Source: Trichodelitschia bisporula | Taxonomy: Eukaryota; Ascomycota; Dothideomycetes; Phaeotrichales; Phaeotrichaceae | Assembly: GCA_010356995.1 (NCBI GenBank) | Contig: ML996704.1 | Coordinates: forward strand, 604,404 to 668,403 | Reading direction: 5' to 3' | Length of the DNA: 64,000 nt | Shown: positions 55,535 to 64,000 of the stretch, piece by piece | How positions within the stretch are numbered: the stretch's first letter is position 1 | Layout of the letters: each line of letters starts with the position of its first letter | Program-made: the position numbers and the translations under genes | Notes under the pieces: generated by a model | Database searches by the model: none | What the model saw: only the letters and a program-made list of their open reading frames with translations | Told to the model about the DNA's origin: nothing

Positions 55535-56026
55535 ATGCCAGCCATTCAGCTCCACCGCCGCGACGACGCCTCGTCCTCCCTCACACCCACGGTGTTCAAC
55601 CTCCTCATCGCCCTCGTGGTGCTCTTCGCCGTTGCCGCCTGCAGCGTAGCCGGCCTGTTCACCCTCCGCTTAATGCGTAAAAAGCGCGCCATGGCCGCCG
55701 AGCAACTCCCGGTCTACTCGGAAAAGCCCTCGAACCCCCGCGGCCTCAGCATCCAAACGCCCTCGTACGCAAACGCTGAGAAACAGGCCCTCATGGACGA
55801 AGGCAGCCCGCCCACCTCCCCCGTCCCAGAGATCCGCATCACCTTCCCCGAGGAAATCGACGCGAGCGGCAAGCGCCAATCGGGCCGCGTGGTCGTCGTG
55901 CGCGTCGGCGAACACTCCGTCGGCCTTGAGCCCGTGAACGACGGTCTCCCGCCGTATGCGAAGGAGGATGGTCGGTTTCAGAGCTTGGATTTGGATCGCA
56001 TGGGCGGGTTGAAGGAAAGGCAGTAG
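55535..56026 (+). CDS. Single-pass membrane protein, conserved, unknown
   Basis: Single exon, 163 residues. Short N-terminal part (MPAIQLHRRDDASSS), one membrane helix at about 20-47 (VFNLLIALVVLFAVAACSVA...), then a basic stop-transfer RLMRKKRAM, giving an inside C terminus. The cytosolic tail has the conserved-looking core SPVPEIRITFPEEIDASGK, then RVVVVRVGEHSVGLEPV and LPPYAKEDGRFQSLDLDR. It resembles short single-pass proteins of unknown role in other filamentous ascomycetes. The start lies in a good context (ACAATGCC) after a long pyrimidine-rich leader. Function not assigned. Confidence 0.75.
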   Translation: MPAIQLHRRDDASSSLTPTVFNLLIALVVLFAVAACSVAGLFTLRLMRKKRAMAAEQLPVYSEKPSNPRGLSIQTPSYANAEKQALMDEGSPPTSPVPEIRITFPEEIDASGKRQSGRVVVVRVGEHSVGLEPVNDGLPPYAKEDGRFQSLDLDRMGGLKERQ

Positions 56027-58215
56027 GCTGGCTGTTCTGGGGATCACCGCGTGCTTGGCCGACACTTTTCCGACCTGGACGCTATGCGTTCGTCTCTTAC
56101 ACTCGCTTTTGTCGGCACCGCGGCTTCATGTGAGGACTGAGAGCCTGATGGGCGCTAGTCCGCTACGAACTTTTGTGTTACACCTTTTGCTATTTTTCGC
56201 GCAAGGCCGGGCCCGTGCTGCGTGCAGGCCTTTTGGCGAACGGGAGGGGGAGGGGTGCGATACTACCTTTGCAAATGGGGAGAGGAGGGAGATGGTGGGG
56301 CGCGATACCCGGGGTTACTACTTCTGGCGCCTGCTGTTTCTTGTTTCTGAATTGAATTGCTGGGGGAAGGGGGAAGGGGGAAGATGCGAAGGGCTTCTAT
56401 TAAAAGACATGGGATCGGAGGTCTTGTTATCCCCTGTGGGCTCTTAGCTGGGGGGTTTTCGTTTAGCCGATGGGAGTGGGATTGGTATCCATGGCTACTA
56501 CTGTAGAGATAAAACCGTGCGGTTGGGTGGGCAGACTGGGTACCGTAGTTGGTAATGTATGATAGAGGCTTCTGAGGCTGTGGTGGTGAATTGCACGCTC
56601 TTCTGTGCGCTGGTTTCTGACTTGGATGCTGGACTTGAGGTGAGATGTCTTGACGTGTGGCTGTGGCAGATGCAGACGGGTAAGTGACTGCTGCATATTG
56701 TGGGGATATTAAGGTTGGTGTGTGGCGCGGCGTTGCCATGTTTCATGCCCTGCGTGATGGGGGGGGATGCGAGGACGGGAGGCGGGCTTGGCGAAGTGGC
56801 TGGCTGGAGTTTTTACAGTTCGATGACGACCACGGGCTTTGACAAGAGGGCGGAGAGGATCCTGGTCAAAGAGAGATGAAGAGAGACAACAAGAATGAAC
56901 ACACGAGGCAGAGGCAGAGCCGGAAGCAGAAGTGAGGGCGAAATCGGAGCCGCTGAGCTTCGGAGCTTGGATATGCAGCTGTGCGGAGGGGAGTGGCCCG
57001 GGCGCCGACGAGGTATACACGGTTGGCTCCGGGATGGATTGGGAAGGTGTGGACCGAGGGGGATCGACGGATGGGGAGGACGGAGAATTTAGTCAGGCTG
57101 CGGACGGGATATGGAGACTAGTCAGTTGGCAGTTCGAGGCTTTTGGTCTGGGGATGGGTTGCTTTCTGGTGATGGGACTCAGGGCTGGGAGTAGGACTTG
57201 GAGGTTCGGAGAATTTAGTCAGGTGCTGTGACTGGGGTGGGATAGCCGGGTGGGCTGGAGGGTGTTTCCTTCGGATGGGGAGGGGTAGAGGGGGAAGTGC
57301 TTGGTGGAGTGTCGGTGTTGTTGAGAGGAGGTAGTTCTAGAATGTGGATGGAGATTGAGAGGGGAGATGGCTGCCGGTTGATATAAGATTGGCGTTGGAA
57401 GGTCTACAGCATTGCGCGGCCTCGACGAGCGTACACTCTGCTTCCATTTCTCGAAGCTCTTCGAAGGTCGAGTACTCGGCCAACGGCTATAGCACCCCCC
57501 GGCCCGAACACCGGCCGGCATCGACCCCGCTGCAGCTTCCAACCTTCGTCCGCAGCTTGTAGACCTGGTTCAGCTAGTCAGTGGCCGGACATTGGGCTGG
57601 GATGGATGGGTGGTCCAGGTCGTTCTGGGGTGCAGACGGTCCGCGGTGCTCGAGTTGGGAGGTGTGAGCAGATTGCGAGATGGAGAGATAGATTGACGAC
57701 GTGGAGAGGGAGCATAGTTGGGTTGAGATTGAGATTGATCGGTTACCACCGGCGATTGATTGATATCGCTTGGCGATGGCGGGGACGAGGGCGATATATA
57801 CACCATCTCCAACGCACCAGCGGTACGTACGTCCAAAGTCCAATGTCCAACTCTTCGTCCATCAGACTCGGCTAACACTGCCAGCCCGCACGCCCCCCGG
57901 CTTCAACATGCATGTCGCTCGTCAACCTTACCCCTCCACCCTCCTCCCTCATCGACCAAGCTACACCGTCGTTCAAGCCCTACTTCGCTCCGGTACCGCT
58001 CCCGTCAGCCACCGCTCCTGTCAGCTCAAGCGTCTTCAATGCAGAGCGGCTCGGTCCGCGGCGCCATTGGCGTGGCTCGTTTCGCCGTTGGCGCTGCCAT
58101 GTCCGTATCCGGCGTGTCGTGGCCATGGAGTCGAGCGCCCGTTCCGCCCCCGAATGCGCCCGCGTTTTGATCGGCCCCAGGGTTCAAGAGGAGATTTTGG
58201 CGTTCGTGTGTTTTT

Positions 58216-58446
58216 AGGGTTCCCGGCTGTGCTGCGGCTGGACGAGTGCACCTGGATCGGGGGCGGAATGCGGAGGCTACAGAGGATATGCTGGAGGCGA
58301 TCAGGCCAGCAACTGCGGGAAGAAGTTTTCTCTCTTAGGGTTCTCGGCTGAACGTTGGGTCTGCGGCTGCACTAACACATACGGGAAGGGGCGGAATGTG
58401 GAGGCTACAGAGGGTATGCTGGAGGTGATCACGCCGGTGGATGCGG
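58216..58446 (+). repeat. Tandem duplication of ~120 bp
   Basis: Copy A (58216-58318) and copy B (58337-58446) share AGGGTTC(C/T)CGGCTG at the start and GCGGAATG(C/T)GGAGGCTACAG, GATATGCTGGAGG-like blocks and a C(G/A)-rich end, offset by 121-128 bases. Several differences are C/T transitions. It sits in the tyrosinase promoter. Confidence 0.75.
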
Positions 58447-58616
58447 GGTGGAACCGGTTCTGGCTTCGCGATGCAGTACGGATCGGCAGGAAAAGACGGC
58501 GAGGCTGCGCGATGTATTGAGGCCCGCAGCGGAGGGAGCCGTACCGTTCCTCGTGAGCGCGGGACGGACGGGATCATGGTCACAGCATGGACATAATCAT
58601 GGATACGGAGTGGACG

Positions 58617-58626
58617 GGATATAAGA
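58617..58626 (+). promoter_or_regulatory. TATA-like box of the tyrosinase gene
   Basis: GGGATATAAG lies 41-50 bases before the tyrosinase ATG at 58667. A close-set TATA box suits an inducible gene; the leader would be very short. Confidence 0.45.
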
Positions 58627-58666
58627 CGGCGAACGGCACGGCATCGTCTTCACATCGCCAGCAACA

Positions 58667-59939
58667 ATGCATATCCTCCCCCTCCTCACCCTAACCTCCC
58701 TCGCCGCCAGCGCCGCCCTCCCGCAGACGGATGGCGGCGCGGGATATCCGCCTGCGTGCGCCAACCCGCGCGTGCGCAAGTCCTGGTGTGTGATGAGCCC
58801 CGTTCATCCGTTCCGACTGACTGACCGGCTAGGCACAACCTGACCAACCCCGAGCGGACAGAGTACCTCCGCGCAGTGAAGTGTCTCTTCGCGCTGCCAG
58901 CACAGGGCACGGCATACTTCCCCGCGGCGAAGAACCGGCATGATGATTTTGCGACGCTGCATATCAATCAGACGAGTGCGCCGGATCCGACGCGGAATCC
59001 AGCTAGTGCGTCCGAACTCCCCCTGTCCCGACCTCGGCTAACGGGTGTAGATCGCGGTGTGGTCGGCCCGGGGATTCACTTCAACGGCGTATTTCTCCCC
59101 TGGCACCGCTATGCGGTGTGGAACTACGAGACAGCGTTGATAAACGAGTGTGGTTATACGGGCGCGCAGCCGTACTGGGACTGGACGATGGATACGCCGG
59201 AGCATGGAGCGCGGTTTAATGAATCGCCCGTCTTCGACCCCGTGTTCGGATTCGGCGGGAACGGGAATAATCCCTCTGTTCTCCCCACCGTCCCGCCGGT
59301 TAACGGCTCGGCGCCGAATGCGAGCGCCCCGTTGGTGGGCGGGTGTGTGACGGACGGCCCGTTTGCGGATCAGACATTTAGCCTAGGCCCTGGGTATCAG
59401 TTTGGAGGGCAGGAGGGGGAGCATTGTTTGGTAAGGAATATACAGTCTGCGTTGGCGGAGAATACGTTGCAGTGGGGGGCGGATGTGCTCCCGCTGGTTA
59501 GGTTGACGGAGTATTGGAATGTGAGTCTCGGGATGAGTGTTGCGCCGACGGGGAAGGTGAGGGGGATTCATGGGGGGGGGCATTCGGGGGTTAATGGGGA
59601 GGTGAGTTTGCTGAATCCTGTTGTGTATGGGGGGGTGCTAATGGGCGGCAGATGCAAAATGTGTGGAGTTCGATCAACGATCCGCTGTTCTTTATGCACC
59701 ACGCTATGATCGACTACGTCTGGTGGTATTGGCAGCATCTGGCGCCGCAGAATTTGTGGGCGATTGGGGGGCCCGTGTGGCCGAATGGGACGGGGTTGAC
59801 GACGCTTGATAGCCCGGTTTATATGACACCGTTTGTGGCGCCGGATGTGCCGATTCGGAGTGTGATGGACGTCTTGAATGAGGATGGGAGTGGGGTGCTT
59901 TGTTATACTTATGAGGATGCGGGGCATCCGGCCCCGTGA
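58667..59939 (+). CDS. Secreted tyrosinase (type-3 copper oxidase)
   Basis: Four exons (58667-58785, 58833-59005, 59051-59601, 59652-59939) give 376 residues. Signal peptide (LPLLTLTSLAASAALP). CuA site: the first His in NRHDDFATLH, then GIHFNGVFLPWHRYAVW. CuB site: GIHGGGHSGVNGE, then NDPLFFMHHAMIDYVWWYW. Cys residues and N-glycosylation sites fit a secreted short tyrosinase that lacks the long C-terminal shielding domain of classical fungal enzymes. It oxidises phenols to quinones (pigment, defence or wall cross-linking). The 45-base second intron has no stop and a naive frame reads through it; removing it joins NP-A to NRGVVGPGIHF. Confidence 0.9.
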
Positions 59940-60357
59940 GGATGGGAGGCAAAAGTTGAAGTAATAATTGAACTGCTTTCTCTCTTTCAACTTCAATCAT
60001 CGCCAGAAATGTCCATCATGACCATAAATCTCGAACTTGCTAATCCGAGACCTACCACCCTATGCCATTTCCAACTCGCAACCCTTAATCCTCTCTCCCA
60101 GCTTCAATCGTTGCAAAAATGCTCATCACGACCATTTATATCGCCCTTCCCAATTGGGCAGCCACATATCATATTCCACGCCATTCCCAAAGCAGCCCAG
60201 ACCTGCCAAGCCAACCAGGGGGACCCAGAGCATCTCAACTCCGCTCACCTCCGAGCTTCGCACCAAACATTTCGCTCACACCAACACTCACGCATTCACG
60301 CGTTCGTTCGTTTCCTTATCACCCTCCTTATCATGCCCGTGCCGTAGTATAGCAGCC
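59940..60357. promoter_or_regulatory. Intergenic, 418 bases (GPI13 promoter)
   Basis: Contains a diverged direct repeat (CTTCAATC...CATCA(T/C)GACCAT) at about 59990-60030 and 60102-60142. Pyrimidine-rich before the GPI13 start. No gene recognised. Confidence 0.5.
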
Positions 60358-63300
60358 ATGAAGCCGACCAAGCCCACCGCGGGCCCCTCCCCTCCTTCCC
60401 TCACCGCGAACCCCGTCCCCGACTCCGAGTACCAGCGCATAGCTGCCGAATACGCCGCTGCGAAAGCTGCGTACGACCGTGGAGCCGATGTGCGCCAGCG
60501 AGCGAAGGATATTGTATATAAGAGGCACGTGGGGAGGTTCAATCGCGCGCAGAGCTGGTTGTTGGGCGTGTTTGGGCTGGTGATGTGAGTCTGCTCCGTG
60601 CTGCGCGGTGCCCCTGGGACACAGAGCTAATGGACAGATTGCTGCATGCCGCCGGGCTATACCTTTTCACAAGCGGGTTTCTATTGACGCGGTTGGTGCT
60701 TGAAGAAAAGTCGAATTGTACAACTCCGCCGGGGGTAGTGCGGTTCGAGAGCGGGGAAGGGACACCTGGGACCGTGGAGGGGGGCTGCTGGTATCCGCGC
60801 AAATTCAACCGGGCGGTGGTGCTCGTTGTGGATGCGCTGCGGTACGATTTCACCGTGCCTTTCCGGGAAATGAACGGCGAAAAGACACCGAGCCAATTCC
60901 ACGATGCGCTCACCTTCCTCTACGAGGCTGCGGCGGAGAAGCCGCAGAACGCCCTCCTGCTCCCGTTCATTGCTGATCCGCCGACGACAACGCTCCAGCG
61001 CCTCAAGGCGTTGATGACGGGCACGCTGCCAACGTTTGTGGACGCTGGGTCCAACTTCGCGGGCACGGCGATCGAGGAGGATAATCTGATTGCGCAGTTG
61101 CGTGACGCGGGGAAGCGTGTTGTTCAGCTGGGGGATGATACATGGCACGCGCTCTTCCCGGGCGCTTTTGATCCGGTCCTCAGTCGGCCGTACGACTCGT
61201 TCAATGTTTGGGATCTACACACTGTCGACACCGGCGTCGCGACGCATCTCCTCCCGCTCTTGCATCCGGACAACGGCACGCAGTGGGACGTGCTAATCGG
61301 GCACTTCCTGGGCGTCGACCACGCGGGCCACCGCTTCGGGCCAAACCACCCGGCCATGAAATCTAAACTGAAGCAAATGGACACCCTGTTCCGCGACGTT
61401 GTCCGCAGCATTGATGACGACACCCTACTCATTGTCCTTGGTGATCACGGCATGGACGCCAAGGGCGACCACGGCGGCGAATCAGACGACGAGGTACAGG
61501 CTGCGCTGTGGATGTATGCATCCCAGCCGCTCTTCGGTCGCCGTCCGGGGCAGGCGCTGCTTCCCCCGCCGGATGCGAAGCAAGGCGGCGTCGCGCAGAT
61601 CGATCTTGTGCCTACGCTGGCTCTCCTGCTTGGTCTGCCTGTTCCGTTTAATAACCTCGGGAAGCCGATCGCTGAGGCGTTTGTCGGGCCCGATGGACTA
61701 GGGACGGAGGCTCTCGCGCGCGCGGCGCGCATTACGGCGGCGCAGGTACGGCGCTACGTCGGCGCGTACGAGAAGATGCAGAAACTGGAAGGTCAAATGG
61801 CGGGCGAGTTGGACCGGCTCTGGGAAGGTGCGGCTGGAGCGTGGAACGCCAGCTTTGGCCCACAGGGGAAGGGGGGTGTGCGGCTTGGGGAAGCGAATTG
61901 GAAGGCGCTGTTTGATGCATTCGATGCGTATCAGACGGAGACGGTGGACGTGTGCCGCGCACTTTGGGCACGATTCGATGTCGGACGGATGGTGAGCGGG
62001 ATTTCGGTGCTCGTTGCGTCGATTGGCCTGCTTGCGGTTTATGCGCGGGGAGTTACGGATCATCGGATTGGGCTGTCGCCGTTGATTGTCAAGAGGGGGG
62101 CGGCGGGGCTGGGTGCCGGTGTGGCGGCGGGCGCGGCTCTCGCGGCTATACTGCCCATCTCGCTCACGCACATCGCGCCGCTCCTCGGGTCCGCGGGCAT
62201 AATCGCTGGCTTCACATCCGCCCTATACACTGCGCGCAGCATCCTCGCGCTGCCCCTCCCGCGCTCACTTACCGGCCTGGCCTCGCTCCTCCTCCCCCTC
62301 CTCCTCGCTCTCAGCCTAGCGTCGAACTCCTACACCGTGTGGGAAGACCGCACCACGCTCTTCCTCTCCTCCACCACAGGCGCGCTGCTCCTCATCTCCG
62401 GTCTCCGGTCCGCAACACCCCTGTCCCGCGCCCGTGGCGTCGCGAATGCGATCCTATTCACCGCCCTGGGCCGGCTGTCCAGCCTCTCCCGCCTCTGCAG
62501 AGAGGAACAACTCCCCCTCTGCCGCTCAACATATTACTCAGCTGGGTCCTCCGCCCCCGCAGCCTGGCACCTCGCCCTCCCCCTCCTCACCGCCATCCTC
62601 CTCCCCAGCGCCCTCTCCGCAGCCCTCAGGCGCACAGATTCCCTCCACCACGCTGCGCGCTGGTATTTCGCCATCGCCCTCCGCACCGCCCTCCTCCTCT
62701 CCGCCTTCGCAACCTACCTCGAAGCCCTCGACGGCGCGCTAGCAAGCGACTCCCCCCTCGCATCCCGCTTCGCCCCCCACGCCGATGCGATCAAAGCCTT
62801 GCGCGTTACGGCCGCGCAGCTAGCGCTCGGTATTGCGCTGTGCGTCGGCGGTGCGGTGTCTGCGTTTAGCGCACCGTTTATGGATAGGGGCAGCGAGCGC
62901 GTGGATCTGCCGGATGCGAAGGGGAAGATGGCGGGGTATATGAAAGCGATCGTGAGAGGGGAGGGGAATAGTCTCGGGGCACGGTATTTGCCGCTTGTGA
63001 GTGCTGTTGGGGTCGCGGTGGGGGTGACGCAGAAGCCGCTTGGGGTGGCGGCGGTGGGGGTGTTGATGGTGCAGATTTTGGCGTTGGGGGAGGGGCTTGA
63101 TGCGGGTGGGCTGAGGAATAGTGCGGTTGGGCCGGTGGGGTTGGGTCTTCTGGGGGGAGTGTACTTTTTTGCGACGGGGCATCAGAATGCGCTTGCGGCC
63201 GTGCAGTGGGATGCGGCGTTTGTGGCGCTACGGGGGGTGAGGCAGCCGTGGAGTGGGTTGTTGCTTGTTGGGAATACGTGGGGGGGGGGTGTGGTTGCGG

Positions 63301-63674
63301 CACTCGCTGTGCCCCTCGTCGCGTTATGGGGTGCGGGGGGGAAGAGTGTGGATGCGGACGAAGGTGCGGGTAAGGGGGGGGTCGGGAAGCGCCTCGCGAA
63401 GTTCCCGCAGTTGGCGGGCGTGGCTCAAGCGGTGGCTACGTTTATGCTAAGCCAGTCGGTTGTGGTTACGGGCGCGGCGGCGTGGGCGGGCTGGCTGAGG
63501 AGACATCTTATGGTGTATCGGGTTTTTGGACCGAGGTTTATGTTTGGGGCTGCTGGGATGCTGGTTATGGATATTGTGGCCTTGCTGGCGCTACTGGTGG
63601 TTAGGTGGGCGTTTTTGAGTGTGGGGGAGGTTTATAGGAGTGTGGCGACGCAGGTGAGGGGGTGTAGGGAGTAA
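60358..63674 (+). CDS. GPI13: GPI ethanolamine phosphate transferase 3 (Gpi13/PIG-O)
   Basis: Two exons (60358-60584, 60638-63674) give 1087 residues. First membrane helix around LLHAAGLYLFTSGFLLTRLV, then the alkaline-phosphatase-fold lumenal domain: VVLVVDALRYDF (metal Asp), TTTLQRLKALMTGTLPTFVD (catalytic Thr region), YDSFNVWDLHTVD, HFLGVDHAGHRFGPNHP and VLGDHGMDAKGDHGG (metal ligands). The C-terminal half holds ten or more membrane segments. It adds ethanolamine phosphate to the third mannose, the link later joined to protein. Complete catalytic residues. The 3' half is strongly GC-rich and shows chance long frames on the other strand. Confidence 0.95.
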
Positions 63675-63754
63675 GCACATATCATGATGGAAAGTCATTA
63701 TCAGACTAAGTAAAAACGCTAGAACTAACACCGGCCGTCGCTAAAACATAATGC

Positions 63755-64000
63755 TCAACCCAGCAACCCACCGCCGCCCCCGAGCAACCCACCACCACCA
63801 CCGCCCCTCCGCTGCTGCTGCTGCTGCCCTCCCCCGAGTATACCCCCAAGCAGTCCGCCAACGCCCTGCGTCACACCGCCCACGGTGCTGCCCACACCAC
63901 CGATCACATCACCACGGCCCAGACGCTCCACTCCATCCCCGAGACCGCCCGTAACACCACCGACCAAATCCCCGGCGCCTTGCCCTACCCCGCCGACGAC
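63755..64000 (-). CDS. Gly-rich protein, 3' end only
   Basis: Open to the window edge; the last 81 codons are seen. Gly/Val-rich with repeated GGVTGGLGDGV and GVGGLLGGILGG units, a Gln run, then GGGGGGLLGGGGGLLG and stop at 63757-63755. Glycine-zipper-like repeats like these occur in secreted or surface Gly-rich fungal proteins, but without the N terminus no function can be given. Converges on GPI13 with 80 bases between them. Confidence 0.55.
   Translation of the reverse strand, partial: VVGGVGQGAGDLVGGVTGGLGDGVERLGRGDVIGGVGSTVGGVTQGVGGLLGGILGGGQQQQQRRGGGGGGLLGGGGGLLG

Larger units (their letters stand above)
56027..58666. other. 2.6-kb intergenic with a possible small spliced gene
   Basis: No confident gene. 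At 57827-57884 there is a textbook intron (GTACGTACGT donor, GGCTAACAC branch site, CCAG acceptor) preceded by an open stretch and followed by frames starting MHVARQ, MSLVNL and, at 58039, MQSGSVRGAIGVARFAVG (coding-like third positions, hydrophobic Gly/Ala helix, stop at 58170). A small membrane protein spliced from these parts is possible, but I could not settle the frame. A CGGAGAATTTAGTCAGG direct repeat lies at about 57083 and 57205, and a 120-bp duplication at 58216-58446. Confidence 0.4.

Noticed and set aside
60681-63303. Long frames on the minus strand and other phases of GPI13
   Set aside because: By-products of high GC content; GPI13 has full catalytic motifs and one continuous frame.
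1-64000. Secretory-pathway or secondary-metabolite gene cluster
   Set aside because: Secretory genes are many but scattered on both strands among unrelated housekeeping genes; no polyketide, peptide or terpene backbone gene is present.
1-64000. CRISPR array
   Set aside because: The tandem repeats at 44.8-46.9 kb and the 41-bp minisatellite lack the uniform repeats with unique equal-length spacers of CRISPR, and the genome is eukaryotic.

Overview
The window is nuclear DNA of a filamentous ascomycete (Pezizomycotina). Most genes are split by short introns of about 40-107 bases with GTANGT-like donors, CTAAC/CTGAC-like branch sites and YAG acceptors. The proteins include a tba-1-type alpha-tubulin, a TRAPPII Trs120/HypA, a Mis6/CENP-I kinetochore protein, a DUF3684 giant ATPase and a secreted fungal tyrosinase. 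GC content is moderate, third codon positions favour C/G, and genes sit on both strands about every 2 kb. The species cannot be fixed from sequence alone. For every multi-exon model given, the exon lengths sum to a multiple of three and the reading frame joins cleanly.

Layout. 0-5 kb: a small Cys-rich protein, a double F-box protein, a Pga1-type GPI-mannosyltransferase subunit, and alpha-tubulin transcribed divergently from it. 5-14 kb: a WW-domain protein with a long Gly/Gln/Tyr/Ser tail, and a 1729-residue sacsin-like GHKL ATPase. 14-25 kb: Trs120, EMC7, a CRT10-family protein and CENP-I. 25-32 kb is sparse: one conserved hypothetical, a mitochondrial GGQ rescue factor, a serine palmitoyltransferase small subunit, then 2.4 kb without a recognisable gene apart from a tRNA-like/SINE-like relic. 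32-41.5 kb: Sec22, an ASX-homology (DEUBAD) protein, Elp5, SNRNP27 and ER glucosidase I. 42-49 kb: a divergent protein kinase, a 2.1-kb tandem repeat array, and a sugar-transporter-like MFS protein. 50-64 kb: COG1, a 55-base assembly gap, a single-pass membrane protein with a long 5' leader, tyrosinase, Gpi13, and the 3' end of a Gly-rich gene leaving the window.

About eight of the roughly 25 genes act in the early secretory pathway or in glycan/GPI/sphingolipid assembly (Pga1, Trs120, EMC7, SPT small subunit, Sec22, glucosidase I, COG1, Gpi13). They are scattered on both strands, so this reads as conserved housekeeping synteny and not as an operon-like cluster. There is no polyketide or peptide synthetase cluster and no intact transposase gene.

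The most unusual region is 44.8-46.9 kb. Four tandem units of about 470 bases each carry an A-box-like and (in three units) a B-box-like element. Those three units also have a 16-bp long-range inverted repeat and an inner hairpin. All four have a GC-rich hairpin followed directly by a T-run, with a UUCG loop in two of them. Base changes between copies keep the helices paired. This looks like a tandem family of structured, possibly RNA polymerase III-transcribed RNAs. One unit has been hit by an 87-bp MITE-like insert and another has been invaded by a 41-bp minisatellite.
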